This document shows, in pieces, positions 7,747 through 16,152 of a stretch of DNA of 18,324 nt. The translations under genes and the position numbers were made by a program. Location: assembly GCA_021163085.1 (NCBI GenBank), contig JAGGXL010000090.1, positions 1 to 18,324 of the forward strand, written 5' to 3'. The notes beneath the pieces were generated by a model, which was not told where the DNA came from, did no database searches, and saw only the letters and a list, made by a program, of their open reading frames with translations. How positions within the stretch are numbered: position 1 is the stretch's first letter; each line of letters starts with the position of its first letter. This DNA comes from Thermodesulfobacterium sp. GTDB taxonomy: Bacteria; Desulfobacterota; Thermodesulfobacteria; Thermodesulfobacteriales; Thermodesulfobacteriaceae.

Positions 7747-8793
7747 ATGGGGACAGCAGAAAAATACAAATCTGCAGGTGTTGATTTGGAAAAGGCAAAT
7801 CTTTTGGTGGATATTGTTAAAAAGATTGCAGAAAAACTTCCTCAAAGAGGTGTTGTTTCTCAAGTAGGAGGATTTTCAGGGCTATTCTCCTTAGATACTA
7901 CTTCCTATAAAAATCCAGTGCTTACAGCTTCAACAGATGGTGTAGGAACAAAAATTAAAGTAGCAATTAAAGCCAATATGCACAAAGGAATAGGTATAGA
8001 TCTGGTTGCTATGTGTGTAAATGATATAATTACCTGCGGTGCTAAACCTTTATTTTTCTTAGATTACTTAGCTTTTGGTAAATTTGATGAAAAGGTTTTT
8101 TCAGAATTAATAGAAGGTATAGTTGAAGGATGTAAAATTTCTAAGTGTGCTCTTCTGGGTGGAGAAACCGCCGAAATGCCAGGGATGTATGCTCCCGGAG
8201 AGTATGATTGCGCTGGCTTTGTTGTAGGTATTGTAGAAAGAGATAAAATTATAGATGGTTCCAATATTTCAATAGGAGACATCATTGTAGGTATACCATC
8301 AAGTGGACTTCACAGCAATGGTTTTTCTCTTGTAAGAAAGATTTTATTTGAAGAAAATAGATTTGATTTGGATTATATTCCAGAAGAACTGGGAAAGCCC
8401 ATTGGAGAAGAAATCTTAATCCCGACCAAAATTTATTTTCCAATAATAAGAACCTTTATTAACAAAAATTTTCAAATAAAAGGATGTGCTAATATCACAG
8501 GAGGTGGTTTTATAGATAATATTCCAAGAATATTACCTAAAAATTGCAAGGCTGTTATTAAAAAAGAATCTTGGGAGATTCCTCCTATATTTGGTTTTAT
8601 TCAAAAATTGGGCAATATTTCTGAAGAAGAAATGTTCAGAGTATTTAACTGCGGGATAGGTTTTGTATTGGTAATAGGTGAAGAAATATTAGAAGATGTG
8701 CAGAGCATTATTTCTGCTCTTGGAGAAAAGTGTTACGTTATAGGACATATTGATAAGAGAAAAGAAAACGAAAAGCAGGTAATTTTTATTTAG
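7747..8793 (+). CDS. purM: Phosphoribosylformylglycinamidine cyclo-ligase (AIR synthetase)
   Basis: Closes the imidazole ring in step 5 of de novo purine synthesis: formylglycinamidine ribonucleotide plus ATP gives aminoimidazole ribonucleotide. It has 348 residues (E. coli 345). Family motifs are intact: the YKSAGVDLEKAN N-terminus, STDGVGTKIKVA at about 62-73, CVNDIITCGAKPLFFLDY at 90-107, LGGETAEMPGMY at 137-148, PSSGLHSNGFSLVRK, and ITGGGFIDNIPRILP, which contribute to the ATP-binding and dimer core of the PurM superfamily. It starts at the ATG preceded by AAAGG. It heads a run of four same-strand genes, with glyQ 12 bp after its stop. Joining purM with glycyl-tRNA synthetase is odd in pathway terms; both use glycine or glycine-derived intermediates, but that link is only a guess. 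Confidence 0.97.
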   Translation: MGTAEKYKSAGVDLEKANLLVDIVKKIAEKLPQRGVVSQVGGFSGLFSLDTTSYKNPVLTASTDGVGTKIKVAIKANMHKGIGIDLVAMCVNDIITCGAKPLFFLDYLAFGKFDEKVFSELIEGIVEGCKISKCALLGGETAEMPGMYAPGEYDCAGFVVGIVERDKIIDGSNISIGDIIVGIPSSGLHSNGFSLVRKILFEENRFDLDYIPEELGKPIGEEILIPTKIYFPIIRTFINKNFQIKGCANITGGGFIDNIPRILPKNCKAVIKKESWEIPPIFGFIQKLGNISEEEMFRVFNCGIGFVLVIGEEILEDVQSIISALGEKCYVIGHIDKRKENEKQVIFI

Positions 8794-8805
8794 GGGAAAC
8801 CAGAA

Positions 8806-9648
8806 ATGTATTTTCAAGAAGTTATAGCAGTTCTTAATAAGTTTTGGGCAGATAAGGGATGTGTTATTCTACAACCATATGATATGGAAGTCGGAGCAGG
8901 AACTTTTCATCCAGCTACTTTTTTAAGAGCTCTTGGTCTAGAGCCTTTTTTAGCAGCGTATGTAGAACCATGTAGAAGACCCACAGATGGTAGATACGGA
9001 GAAAACCCAAATAGACTTCAACATTACTATCAGTATCAGGTAATTATAAAACCTTCTCCAGATAATATACAGGAAATTTATTTAGAAAGCCTTAAATCTC
9101 TTGGAATAGATCCTAAGGAACATGACATTAGATTTGTAGAAGACGATTGGGAATCCCCTACCCTTGGAGCATGGGGTCTTGGGTGGGAAGTTTGGCTTGA
9201 TGGAATGGAAATTACTCAATTTACCTATTTTCAACAAATTGGTGGATTTGATTGCAATCCTGTAACAGTAGAAATTACTTACGGACTTGAAAGAATTACC
9301 ATGTATCTTCAGGAAGTAGAAAATGTATTTGACATAAAGTGGAACGAAAAAGTAACTTACAAAGACATTCACTTTAGAGGTGAAGTGGAGTATTCTATTT
9401 ATAATTTTGAAGAGGCTGATGTAGTCCTTTTAAAAGATCTGTTTGATAAGTTCGAAAAAGAAGCAAATAGACTTTTAGATCGTGGATTAGTTCTACCTGG
9501 TTACGACTTTGTTATAAAATGTTCACATGTGTTTAATTTGCTTGATGCAAGAGGAGTTCTTTCACCGGTAGAAAGAGCAAATTACATAGGAAGGGTTAGA
9601 GGTATAGCTAAAAAAACAGCCGAAAAATGGTTAGAAAATAAAGGATAG
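8806..9648 (+). CDS. glyQ: Glycyl-tRNA synthetase alpha subunit
   Basis: Catalytic alpha chain of the bacterial alpha2-beta2 glycyl-tRNA synthetase, which forms glycyl-adenylate and charges tRNA-Gly together with GlyS. It has 280 residues, slightly shorter than the E. coli protein (303). It shows the strongly conserved class II core of this family: VGAGTFHPATFLRALG near the N-terminus, YVEPCRRPTDGRYGENPNR at 52-70, HYYQYQVIIKPSP, FVEDDWESPTLGAWGLGWEV and VEITYGLERITMYLQ. The C-terminal part ends in ARGVLSPVERANYIGRVRG, also typical. AGGGGA lies 8 bases before the ATG and overlaps the purM stop codon, so translation is probably coupled. glyS follows after 5 bp. Confidence 0.98.
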   Translation: MYFQEVIAVLNKFWADKGCVILQPYDMEVGAGTFHPATFLRALGLEPFLAAYVEPCRRPTDGRYGENPNRLQHYYQYQVIIKPSPDNIQEIYLESLKSLGIDPKEHDIRFVEDDWESPTLGAWGLGWEVWLDGMEITQFTYFQQIGGFDCNPVTVEITYGLERITMYLQEVENVFDIKWNEKVTYKDIHFRGEVEYSIYNFEEADVVLLKDLFDKFEKEANRLLDRGLVLPGYDFVIKCSHVFNLLDARGVLSPVERANYIGRVRGIAKKTAEKWLENKG

Positions 9649-9653
9649 TAAAG

Positions 9654-11726
9654 ATGGGGGGAAATTTACTCTGGGAAATAGGAACTGAAGAACTTCCCGC
9701 AAGATTTATCATTCCTGCTTTAAGAAGTCTAAAAAAGGTTGCCGAGAAAAAATTAAAAGAAAATCAGCTAACTTTTGAAGAAGTAAAAACTGCAGGGACA
9801 CTAAGAAGGCTTGTTCTTTTTGTTAAAAACCTTTCTGAAAAGCAGGAAGAAAAAGAAGAAGAGATACTTGGTCCTTCAGTAAAGATAGGACTTGATAAAA
9901 AAGGTAATTACACCCAAGCAGTCATAGGATTTGCTAAAAAATTTGGTGTCAGTCCTAAAGATCTTGTAATTAAAAACACTGAAAAAGGAGAATATTTTTG
10001 CTTAAAAAGAGTTGTACCGGGTAAAAAAACTGTAGAGCTTCTTCCTCATATTCTCTTAAATATTCTTAAAAATATTTATTTCCCCAAATCTATGAGATGG
10101 GGGAGCTATGATATAAGATTTGCAAGACCTATAAGATGGATGTTGTGCCTTTATGGAAAAGAGGTAATTCCTTTAAAAATAGCAAATGTTGAAACATCTA
10201 ATCTAATTAAGGGTCATCGATTTTTATCAGAAAAGCCCATTAAAATTTCTGAAGCAGATTGGGATATATATGAAAAAAACTTAGAGAAAAATTATGTAAT
10301 TGTAGATCCAGATAAAAGAATTAGAAAAACCGAAGGAGAGATTTTAAAAATTTCTGAAAAAATTGGCAATCCTGATATAGAAGAAGATTTATTAAAAGAA
10401 AATGCTAATTTAGTTGAATACCCCTTTCCTATAATTGGTGAATTTCCAAAGGAATTTCTTAAACTTCCCGAGCCACTTATAGTCACAGCATTAAAGGAAC
10501 ATCAGAGATATATATGTATAAAAGATAAAAAAGGGAGGCTTGTAAATTATTTTATAGCTATAAATAATAACCTTCCTAAAAATCCAAAAATACTTAAAAA
10601 AGGACATGAAAAAGTTACCAAGGCCAGACTGGAAGATGCAAAATTTTATTTTGAAAAAGATTTAAAAGAGCCTTTAGAGAAAAAAGTAGAAAAATTAAAG
10701 GGGATTGTTTATCATATAAAATGTGGAACTTTATGGGATAAAACTCAGAGACTAATTAAACTTGGACAGTATCTGGCTCAGAAAATAAATCCTCAAATAG
10801 ATTTAGAAAAAGTTAAAAAAGCCTGTTTTTATGCTAAGGCTGATTTAGCTTCGGAGGTAGTAAAAGAATTTACTTCTCTTCAAGGAATTATGGGAAGTAT
10901 ATATGCGGACTATTTTGGAAAAAAGGATATAGCAAGGGCTTTATATGAACAATATCTCCCCTACCCTCAAGATGAAAGTTTGCCCGAGACACAGGAAGGT
11001 CTTATTCTTTCTCTGGCAGATAAAATTGATCACATATCGTCTCTTTTTGCAAGTGGAGAAAAACCTACAGGAGAAACCGATCCTTATGGATTGAGAAGAT
11101 CCGCCTATGGAATTATAAAAATTTTGATTGGGAAAGAAATTTTCCTTAGTGTAGAAGATACTATTAATTATAATCTGGAGATTATTAAACAACAGGGATA
11201 CTTAAAGGAGAGAGAGATTTTACTGGAAATTTTAAAATTTTTGAGAAAACGTTTGGAAGGTGAATTTTCTGATATAATTTCTAATAAGCGCCTTATAGGG
11301 GTGGTGATAAATCTTCCTCTTGATCCTTTTGACCTGTTTTTAAGAATAAAAGCCCTGGAAGAGTTCCAGAGTAGAGGAGATTTTATAAATTTGATTACGG
11401 GATTTAAGAGAGTTGCCCAAATTTTAAAAGGAGTTGATATAGATAAACTCAGTAATTTAAATCCAGCACTTTTTAAAGAAAAAGAAGAAAGAGAGCTTTA
11501 TTCTAAAATTGTAGAACTTTCTCCTAAGTTAAAGGATCTTCTGGTCAATAGAGAATACGTTCAATATCTTGAAATGCTTCTTGAATTTAAAGAATTAATT
11601 GACAGATTTTTTGACAATGTTTTTGTTATGGTAGAAAATAAGGAATTAAGAGAAAATAGACTTAAATTGCTGGCAGAGATCTCATTTTTGTTTAATTCTT
11701 TTGGAGATTTAGCCGCACTTATATAA
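9654..11726 (+). CDS. glyS: Glycyl-tRNA synthetase beta subunit
   Basis: Beta chain of the heterotetrameric glycyl-tRNA synthetase; it binds tRNA-Gly and is needed for charging by GlyQ. It has 690 residues, matching the usual length. Signatures: LLWEIGTEELPARFI at 5-19, TAGTLRRL at 47-53, PKSMRWG at 144-150 with RFARPIRW at 155-162, KEHQRY at 281-286, EFTSLQGIMG at 405-414, LADKID at 454-459 and TDPYGLRR at 475-482. The C-terminal helical part (about 570-690) corresponds to the DALR-like anticodon-binding region, with RVAQILKG and ALFKEKEE visible. The start ATG is followed by two glycine codons, and AAGGA at the end of glyQ serves as ribosome site. The stop codon's last base begins the inverted repeat that runs into selB. 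Confidence 0.97.
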   Translation: MGGNLLWEIGTEELPARFIIPALRSLKKVAEKKLKENQLTFEEVKTAGTLRRLVLFVKNLSEKQEEKEEEILGPSVKIGLDKKGNYTQAVIGFAKKFGVSPKDLVIKNTEKGEYFCLKRVVPGKKTVELLPHILLNILKNIYFPKSMRWGSYDIRFARPIRWMLCLYGKEVIPLKIANVETSNLIKGHRFLSEKPIKISEADWDIYEKNLEKNYVIVDPDKRIRKTEGEILKISEKIGNPDIEEDLLKENANLVEYPFPIIGEFPKEFLKLPEPLIVTALKEHQRYICIKDKKGRLVNYFIAINNNLPKNPKILKKGHEKVTKARLEDAKFYFEKDLKEPLEKKVEKLKGIVYHIKCGTLWDKTQRLIKLGQYLAQKINPQIDLEKVKKACFYAKADLASEVVKEFTSLQGIMGSIYADYFGKKDIARALYEQYLPYPQDESLPETQEGLILSLADKIDHISSLFASGEKPTGETDPYGLRRSAYGIIKILIGKEIFLSVEDTINYNLEIIKQQGYLKEREILLEILKFLRKRLEGEFSDIISNKRLIGVVINLPLDPFDLFLRIKALEEFQSRGDFINLITGFKRVAQILKGVDIDKLSNLNPALFKEKEERELYSKIVELSPKLKDLLVNREYVQYLEMLLEFKELIDRFFDNVFVMVENKELRENRLKLLAEISFLFNSFGDLAALI

Positions 11727-11759
11727 TTTTTTAAATTTTAAGCTACTTATTTAAAAAAT
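11726..11759 (+). repeat. Perfect 11-bp AT-only inverted repeat spanning the glyS stop and selB start
   Basis: ATTTTTTAAAT (11726-11736) and its exact reverse complement ATTTAAAAAAT (11749-11759) flank a 12-base loop. The right arm includes the first two bases of the selB ATG (11758-11760) and the left arm begins on the last base of the glyS TAA. No Shine-Dalgarno is present before selB. In RNA it would fold over the start codon, though an A-U-only stem would be weak at high temperature; in DNA it could be a dimeric operator. Confidence 0.5.
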
Positions 11760-13674
11760 GCGCAGAATTATTATAGGAACTGCTGGTCACATAGATCACG
11801 GAAAAACAGCTTTAGTAAAAGCTCTTACCGGAATCGATACAGATCGTTTAAAAGAGGAAAAAGAAAGAGGTATAACTATTGATATAGGATTTGCTAATCT
11901 TGTTTTGCCTTCAGGAATACTTGCAGGGATTGTTGATGTTCCCGGGCATGAGAGATTTATAAGAAATATGGTGGCTGGAGCCACTGGTATAGATTTGTTG
12001 ATTTTGGTAATTGCTGCAGATGAAGGAATCATGCCTCAGACTAAAGAACATCTGGAGATTTGTGAACTCCTCGGAATTAAAGACGGGGTGGTAGTGATTA
12101 CAAAAATAGACCTTGTGGAAAAAGAATGGTTAGAGCTTGTCAAAGAAGATGTGACTAATTTTTTAAAAAATACTTTTTTGAAAAATGCACCTGTTATTCT
12201 CTTTTCAGCTGTTACCGGAGAAGGCAAAAATGAACTTTTAAAGGTCTTAGATGAAGAAGCTTCTAAAATTATTATGAAACCAGAAGATCAACCTTTTAGA
12301 TTGCCAATAGATGGTGTTTTTACCGTAAAAGGCTTTGGAACTGTGGTAAGAGGAACCGCTATTTCGGGAAAAGTAACTCTTAATCAGGTATTGAAAATAT
12401 ATCCCAAGGAAATAGAAACCAAAGTAAGAAATATTCAGGTTCATGGTAAAAATGTGGAAATCTCTTATGCGGGTATGAGAACAGCTCTTAATCTTCAAGG
12501 AGTGGAAAAAGAACAAATAGAAAGAGGTAATGTTGTTGCAGAACCAGGAGTTTTAAAACCTTCTCAATGGTTGGATATTAAACTCACATCTCTTAAAGAT
12601 ATAAAGTATCCAATAAAAAACTTCGAAAACCTGCTTTTTTATGTAGGAACTACTGAAGTCATTGGTAAGGTTATTCTTTTTGGAAAAGATTATTTAGAAC
12701 CTGGACAAACGGATATAGCTCAGATATTTCTGCAAAAACCCGTTACAGTATGGAGAGGCGACAGATTTATTTTAAGAAGAGCTTCTACAAATACCACTGT
12801 AGGTGGAGGAGAAATAATAACTCCTGTATCTTATAGAAGAAAAAGAACTAAACCATGGGAAAGAAAAGAGTTGGAATTTATCTCCCAGGCAGATCCTTTA
12901 AATCTGATTCAATATTATATAGAAAAGAAAGGATTCTTGGGAATTGCGGAAAAGGACTTGCAACTTCTTGTATCTATTTTTGGTAAGAATTTTGAGAAGC
13001 TAATTGAAAAACTTTCTCACAAAATCATAAAGCTAAAGGAAGGAGAAAAGAATTTTTATTTCTCTACGAAGTCTAAGGAGGAACTTCAGAACAAAATAAT
13101 TGAAACGCTTAAGAAATATTATGAGAGTAACCCTTTTAGCCCCGGAATAACAAAAGAGCTGTTAAAAAGCAGGATATCTTCTTTTATTTCTGATAGTTTT
13201 TTTAACTATGTAATAGAACAACTCATTCAAAAAAATATTCTTACCAAGGAAAAAGAGATTTTATCTCTTTCTGAATTTAAAAAAATAAGAATAACAGAAA
13301 AAGAAGAATTTAGAAAACAAATAGAAGAAAAATTATTAAAAGAGGGAATAACTCCCAGAAATTTCGAAGATATAATTTTAGAATTTAGGGATAAATATAA
13401 AGCTGCTAAAGAGCTTTCACAAACCTTATTAAGAGAGGGAATCCTTGTTAAGATTTCAGAAAAATTAGTTTATCATAGGAAGGTATTAGAAGAAGTTGAG
13501 AAAAAAGTAATAGATTTTTTAAGTAAAAATAAAGAAATGACTTTATCTGATTTTAGATCAATACTTGGTTCTAATGTGAGTAGAAAATATTTAATTCCTC
13601 TGGCAGAGTATCTTGATAAAAAGAAAATAACTTTAAGATTGGGAGATAAAAGAGTTTTGAGAAAAAGATTTTAA
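11758..13674 (+). CDS. selB: Selenocysteine-specific translation elongation factor SelB
   Basis: GTPase that carries selenocysteinyl-tRNA to the ribosome at UGA codons marked by a SECIS hairpin in the mRNA. It has 638 residues (E. coli 614). N-terminal G domain: G1 GHIDHGKT at 10-17, G2 ERGITIDIGFA at 36-46, G3 DVPGHERF at 60-67, and TKID at 115-118. VDVPGHERFIRNMVAGATGI is characteristic of SelB as against EF-Tu. Beta-barrel domains follow (FTVKGFGTVVRGT; RGDRFILRRAS near 338-348). From about residue 375 to the end come winged-helix repeats that bind SECIS RNA, e.g. TPRNFEDIILEFRD and KKVIDFLSKNKEMTLSDFRS. It is the last gene of the purM-glyQ-glyS group, 31 bp after glyS, without a Shine-Dalgarno. 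It implies selA, selC and selD elsewhere in the genome. Confidence 0.95.
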   Translation: MRRIIIGTAGHIDHGKTALVKALTGIDTDRLKEEKERGITIDIGFANLVLPSGILAGIVDVPGHERFIRNMVAGATGIDLLILVIAADEGIMPQTKEHLEICELLGIKDGVVVITKIDLVEKEWLELVKEDVTNFLKNTFLKNAPVILFSAVTGEGKNELLKVLDEEASKIIMKPEDQPFRLPIDGVFTVKGFGTVVRGTAISGKVTLNQVLKIYPKEIETKVRNIQVHGKNVEISYAGMRTALNLQGVEKEQIERGNVVAEPGVLKPSQWLDIKLTSLKDIKYPIKNFENLLFYVGTTEVIGKVILFGKDYLEPGQTDIAQIFLQKPVTVWRGDRFILRRASTNTTVGGGEIITPVSYRRKRTKPWERKELEFISQADPLNLIQYYIEKKGFLGIAEKDLQLLVSIFGKNFEKLIEKLSHKIIKLKEGEKNFYFSTKSKEELQNKIIETLKKYYESNPFSPGITKELLKSRISSFISDSFFNYVIEQLIQKNILTKEKEILSLSEFKKIRITEKEEFRKQIEEKLLKEGITPRNFEDIILEFRDKYKAAKELSQTLLREGILVKISEKLVYHRKVLEEVEKKVIDFLSKNKEMTLSDFRSILGSNVSRKYLIPLAEYLDKKKITLRLGDKRVLRKRF

Positions 13675-13679
13675 CTTTG

Positions 13680-13704
13680 ACTTCTTTTGGTTTTAGAAGT
13701 TTTT
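13680..13704 (+). terminator. Probable intrinsic terminator of selB, overlapping the end of the convergent protease gene
   Basis: ACTTCT (13680-13685) pairs with AGAAGT (13695-13700) around a 9-base loop, and is followed directly by TTTT and then a T-rich tract to about 13732. It begins 5 bases after the selB stop. The stem is short with two G-C pairs, so it is a modest candidate. It works only for the plus strand; no U run follows on the minus strand. Confidence 0.45.
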
Positions 13705-16038
13705 GCTTTTTTTGTTTTTTTTTTCTTTGCTTAATTCATAAAGTTTTTTTAATCCTGTAACAACTGCTTTATGAAATTTTTCTGGTTTTTCCCCTGTGAT
13801 AATTTCTATTACATCGTCTATAGTTTCTACCGCATAGATATGAAATTTTCCAGCTTCAATATCTTCCAATACTTCGTCATCAAGAAGGATGTTGTCAAAA
13901 TTTTTAGCAGGCACAATTACTCCCTGTTTACCTGTAAATTTAATAAGTTTACAAATTTTGTAAAATCCTTCTATTTTCTCTTTTATCCCGCCTACTGGTT
14001 GCACATTACCAAATTGATCAATGGAGCCGGTTACTGCTATATCCTGCCTTATAGGAATTTTGGAAATAGCAGAAAGTATAGCCATAAGTTCTGCAGCAGA
14101 AGCACTATCTCCTTCTACAGGTTCATAGGACTGTTCAAAAGTAAGGGTGCAGGAGAGTTGAAGAGGAAAATCGGTGCTGTATCTGTTGTATAAGTAAGAA
14201 GATAAAATAAAAACTCCTTTTGAGTGAATAGGTCCACTCATATCAATTTCTCTCTCTATATTTACAATCCCCTTAGCTCCTGAAAATACATTAGCTGTAA
14301 TTCTTGAAGGTTTACCAAAGCTATGGTCTCCAAGAATATATATGCTTAAACCATTTATCTGTCCTGGTTTTTTGCCCTCTATATCTATTATTATTTTTCC
14401 TTCTTTTATGAGCTCTCTGATTTTTTCCTCTATTAAATTAACTCTAAATATTTTTTCTTTTAATGCCTGTTTTATTTCTTTATCACTAATTATTTCGTTT
14501 TTAGAAAGTATGTTTGCTTCTCTTAATAAATCTATAAAATTTTCCAAAATAATGTTAATTTTTTTTCTGCTTCCTGCCTGATATACTGCGTATTTAAATA
14601 TTTCAGAAAGACCGGAGGTATCAAGATTTTTAATATTTTCCTCTTCAATAATTTTTTTAATAATTTTAGGAAAAGCTTCTACCACTTCTTCATTTATATC
14701 TATTACAGGATTAAATTCCGCTTTTATTTTAAAAAGTTCGGTAAACTCTTTATCATAAAGTGTTAAGAGACGATAAAGATATGGTTCTCCAATTAAAAAT
14801 ACCTTTACTGAAAAAGGAACCGGTTCTGGAAGAAGCCCTATATGAGGGACTGGAATTTCTTCAGACATACCACCCATAATGTAAAGTTTTTTATGTAACA
14901 AAGTTCTTTTTAGCAAAAACCATATATATGGATTTTTTAAAATTTCCAAAAGATCTAAAACCAGGTATCCACCATTAACTTTATGAAGGGTTCCTGGAGC
15001 AATACTTAAATGATCAGCATAAAGTATTCCCATTTCTGCTCTGTAATTGATTTGTCCGAAAAGCCCTTTTAAAGTGGGAACTTTTTCGTATATTACAGGA
15101 ACACCATTTGTTTTGGTATTATCAACCAATACATTTACTCTAAAAATATTTAAAGCTCGGTTAATATTATTTTGAATAACCACATTGCCTTTTGCCTTTT
15201 CCCATTCAATAAAAAGATGTATATTTTTTACTATTTCATCTTTAATCTCCGAAAGAAATTCTTTTGCACTTTCTATCTCTTTGAATTCTTCTTCTGCTTT
15301 TTCAAAAGCTTTGTTTACCAGATTAGTAGCTATTTTTTTTCTTAATTTGGACAGATTTTCTCCTAAGGAGCTATCAAGTTCACGGAGTTTTCTCATATAG
15401 TCTCTAAAAATAGGGTCAAAGGCGTTTAAATTTTTCTGATATTCTTCCCTAATTTGAGGATTTTCCAGTAGTTTTTCTTGTGGAACAGGAGTTTCAATCT
15501 TAAACATGGGAAGTAGCCTTACACCTTCAGGACCAAAAAGAACCATTAAATTGTATTTTTTAGCTTCTTCTATAAGTTCATTTATTATTTTTTCTTTCTG
15601 AAGATCTATTTCCTTAGTGATGGAACTGAGTTCATCTTCATATTCTTTACCTTCAAAAGCTTTAAAAGTTTCCCTTTTTAAAAATTCTAGAATTTCTTCC
15701 ACATGATCAGCCAGTTTTTTCCCATATCCTGCTGGAAGTATTATAGCTTTTGGTTTGTAAGGATCTTTAAAATTATTCACATAACATATATCAGAAGGTT
15801 TTTCTTTTGTTGGAGCTATTTCTTGAAGTCTTTTAAGGGTGTATCTACTCCTTCCAATACCATTAGGACCGCATATATATACATTATAACCTTCCTTATC
15901 AAGTTGTAAGGCTAAATCAAAGGCTTTTTCAAGCCTCTCCTGTTGAAGAAAAATTTCCTCTTCAGGATAATTAGAAGTTCCAGAAGGGAATTTAAATTCA
16001 AGTTTGAGATTTTCAGAAGAAAGCTTTTTCCAAGCCAT
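13693..16038 (-). CDS. Lon-related ATP-dependent protease (AAA_32 / YcbZ-like family)
   Basis: Probable cytoplasmic ATP-dependent serine protease of the Lon superfamily. It has 781 residues. The N-terminal ATPase part opens with LEFKFPSG and has a Walker A-like GPNGIGRS at 57-64 in which the usual Lys is Arg63. A long helical insert (about 105-300) follows. LHKVNGGYLVLDLLEIL (351-367) carries the second strand (Walker B-like) of the family, followed by WFLLKRTL. The Lon protease domain is at about 560-755: EGDSASAAELMAI holds the catalytic Ser645, and GGIKEKIEGF holds the partner Lys686. The tail is lysine-rich (KEKKNKKSKN). It is a single-gene unit with its own promoter, divergent from leuC. 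The ATG at 16038 has no Shine-Dalgarno. It differs from housekeeping Lon by lacking the LAN domain and a normal central AAA+ module. Confidence 0.9.
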   Translation of the reverse strand: MAWKKLSSENLKLEFKFPSGTSNYPEEEIFLQQERLEKAFDLALQLDKEGYNVYICGPNGIGRSRYTLKRLQEIAPTKEKPSDICYVNNFKDPYKPKAIILPAGYGKKLADHVEEILEFLKRETFKAFEGKEYEDELSSITKEIDLQKEKIINELIEEAKKYNLMVLFGPEGVRLLPMFKIETPVPQEKLLENPQIREEYQKNLNAFDPIFRDYMRKLRELDSSLGENLSKLRKKIATNLVNKAFEKAEEEFKEIESAKEFLSEIKDEIVKNIHLFIEWEKAKGNVVIQNNINRALNIFRVNVLVDNTKTNGVPVIYEKVPTLKGLFGQINYRAEMGILYADHLSIAPGTLHKVNGGYLVLDLLEILKNPYIWFLLKRTLLHKKLYIMGGMSEEIPVPHIGLLPEPVPFSVKVFLIGEPYLYRLLTLYDKEFTELFKIKAEFNPVIDINEEVVEAFPKIIKKIIEEENIKNLDTSGLSEIFKYAVYQAGSRKKINIILENFIDLLREANILSKNEIISDKEIKQALKEKIFRVNLIEEKIRELIKEGKIIIDIEGKKPGQINGLSIYILGDHSFGKPSRITANVFSGAKGIVNIEREIDMSGPIHSKGVFILSSYLYNRYSTDFPLQLSCTLTFEQSYEPVEGDSASAAELMAILSAISKIPIRQDIAVTGSIDQFGNVQPVGGIKEKIEGFYKICKLIKFTGKQGVIVPAKNFDNILLDDEVLEDIEAGKFHIYAVETIDDVIEIITGEKPEKFHKAVVTGLKKLYELSKEKKNKKSKNF

Positions 16039-16049
16039 TATAAGTTAAA

Positions 16050-16077
16050 ATTTTAAAGAAATATTTTAAAAATACAA
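16050..16077 (-). promoter_or_regulatory. Candidate promoter for the Lon-related protease gene
   Basis: On the minus strand TTGTAT (16077-16072) and TAAAAT (16055-16050) are 16 bp apart. Transcription would start near 16043, only about 5 bases before the ATG at 16038, and the sequence AACTTATA before that ATG contains no Shine-Dalgarno. No heat-shock operator (such as a CIRCE repeat) is visible in the gap. Confidence 0.5.
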
Positions 16078-16087
16078 GGTCTTTTGG

Positions 16088-16115
16088 TTGCAATTTTGCT
16101 TAAAGAAAGTAAAAT
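16088..16115 (+). promoter_or_regulatory. Candidate promoter for leuC-leuD-mazG
   Basis: TTGCAA (16088-16093), a 16-bp spacer and TAAAAT (16110-16115). The transcript would begin near 16122, leaving about 30 bases with a GGAG ribosome site 8 bases before the leuC ATG. The leader is too short for a leucine attenuator or T-box, and none is seen. Confidence 0.5.
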
Positions 16116-16152
16116 TTTATTTTTATGAAATTTTAAAAATGGAGTTAAATTT

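Noticed and set aside
13771..14193. Open frame of 140 codons on the plus strand inside the Lon-related gene
   Set aside because: It lies opposite the catalytic Lon domain (Ser645/Lys686 region), whose conservation explains the sequence; the Phe/Tyr-rich product looks like a reverse-strand artefact.
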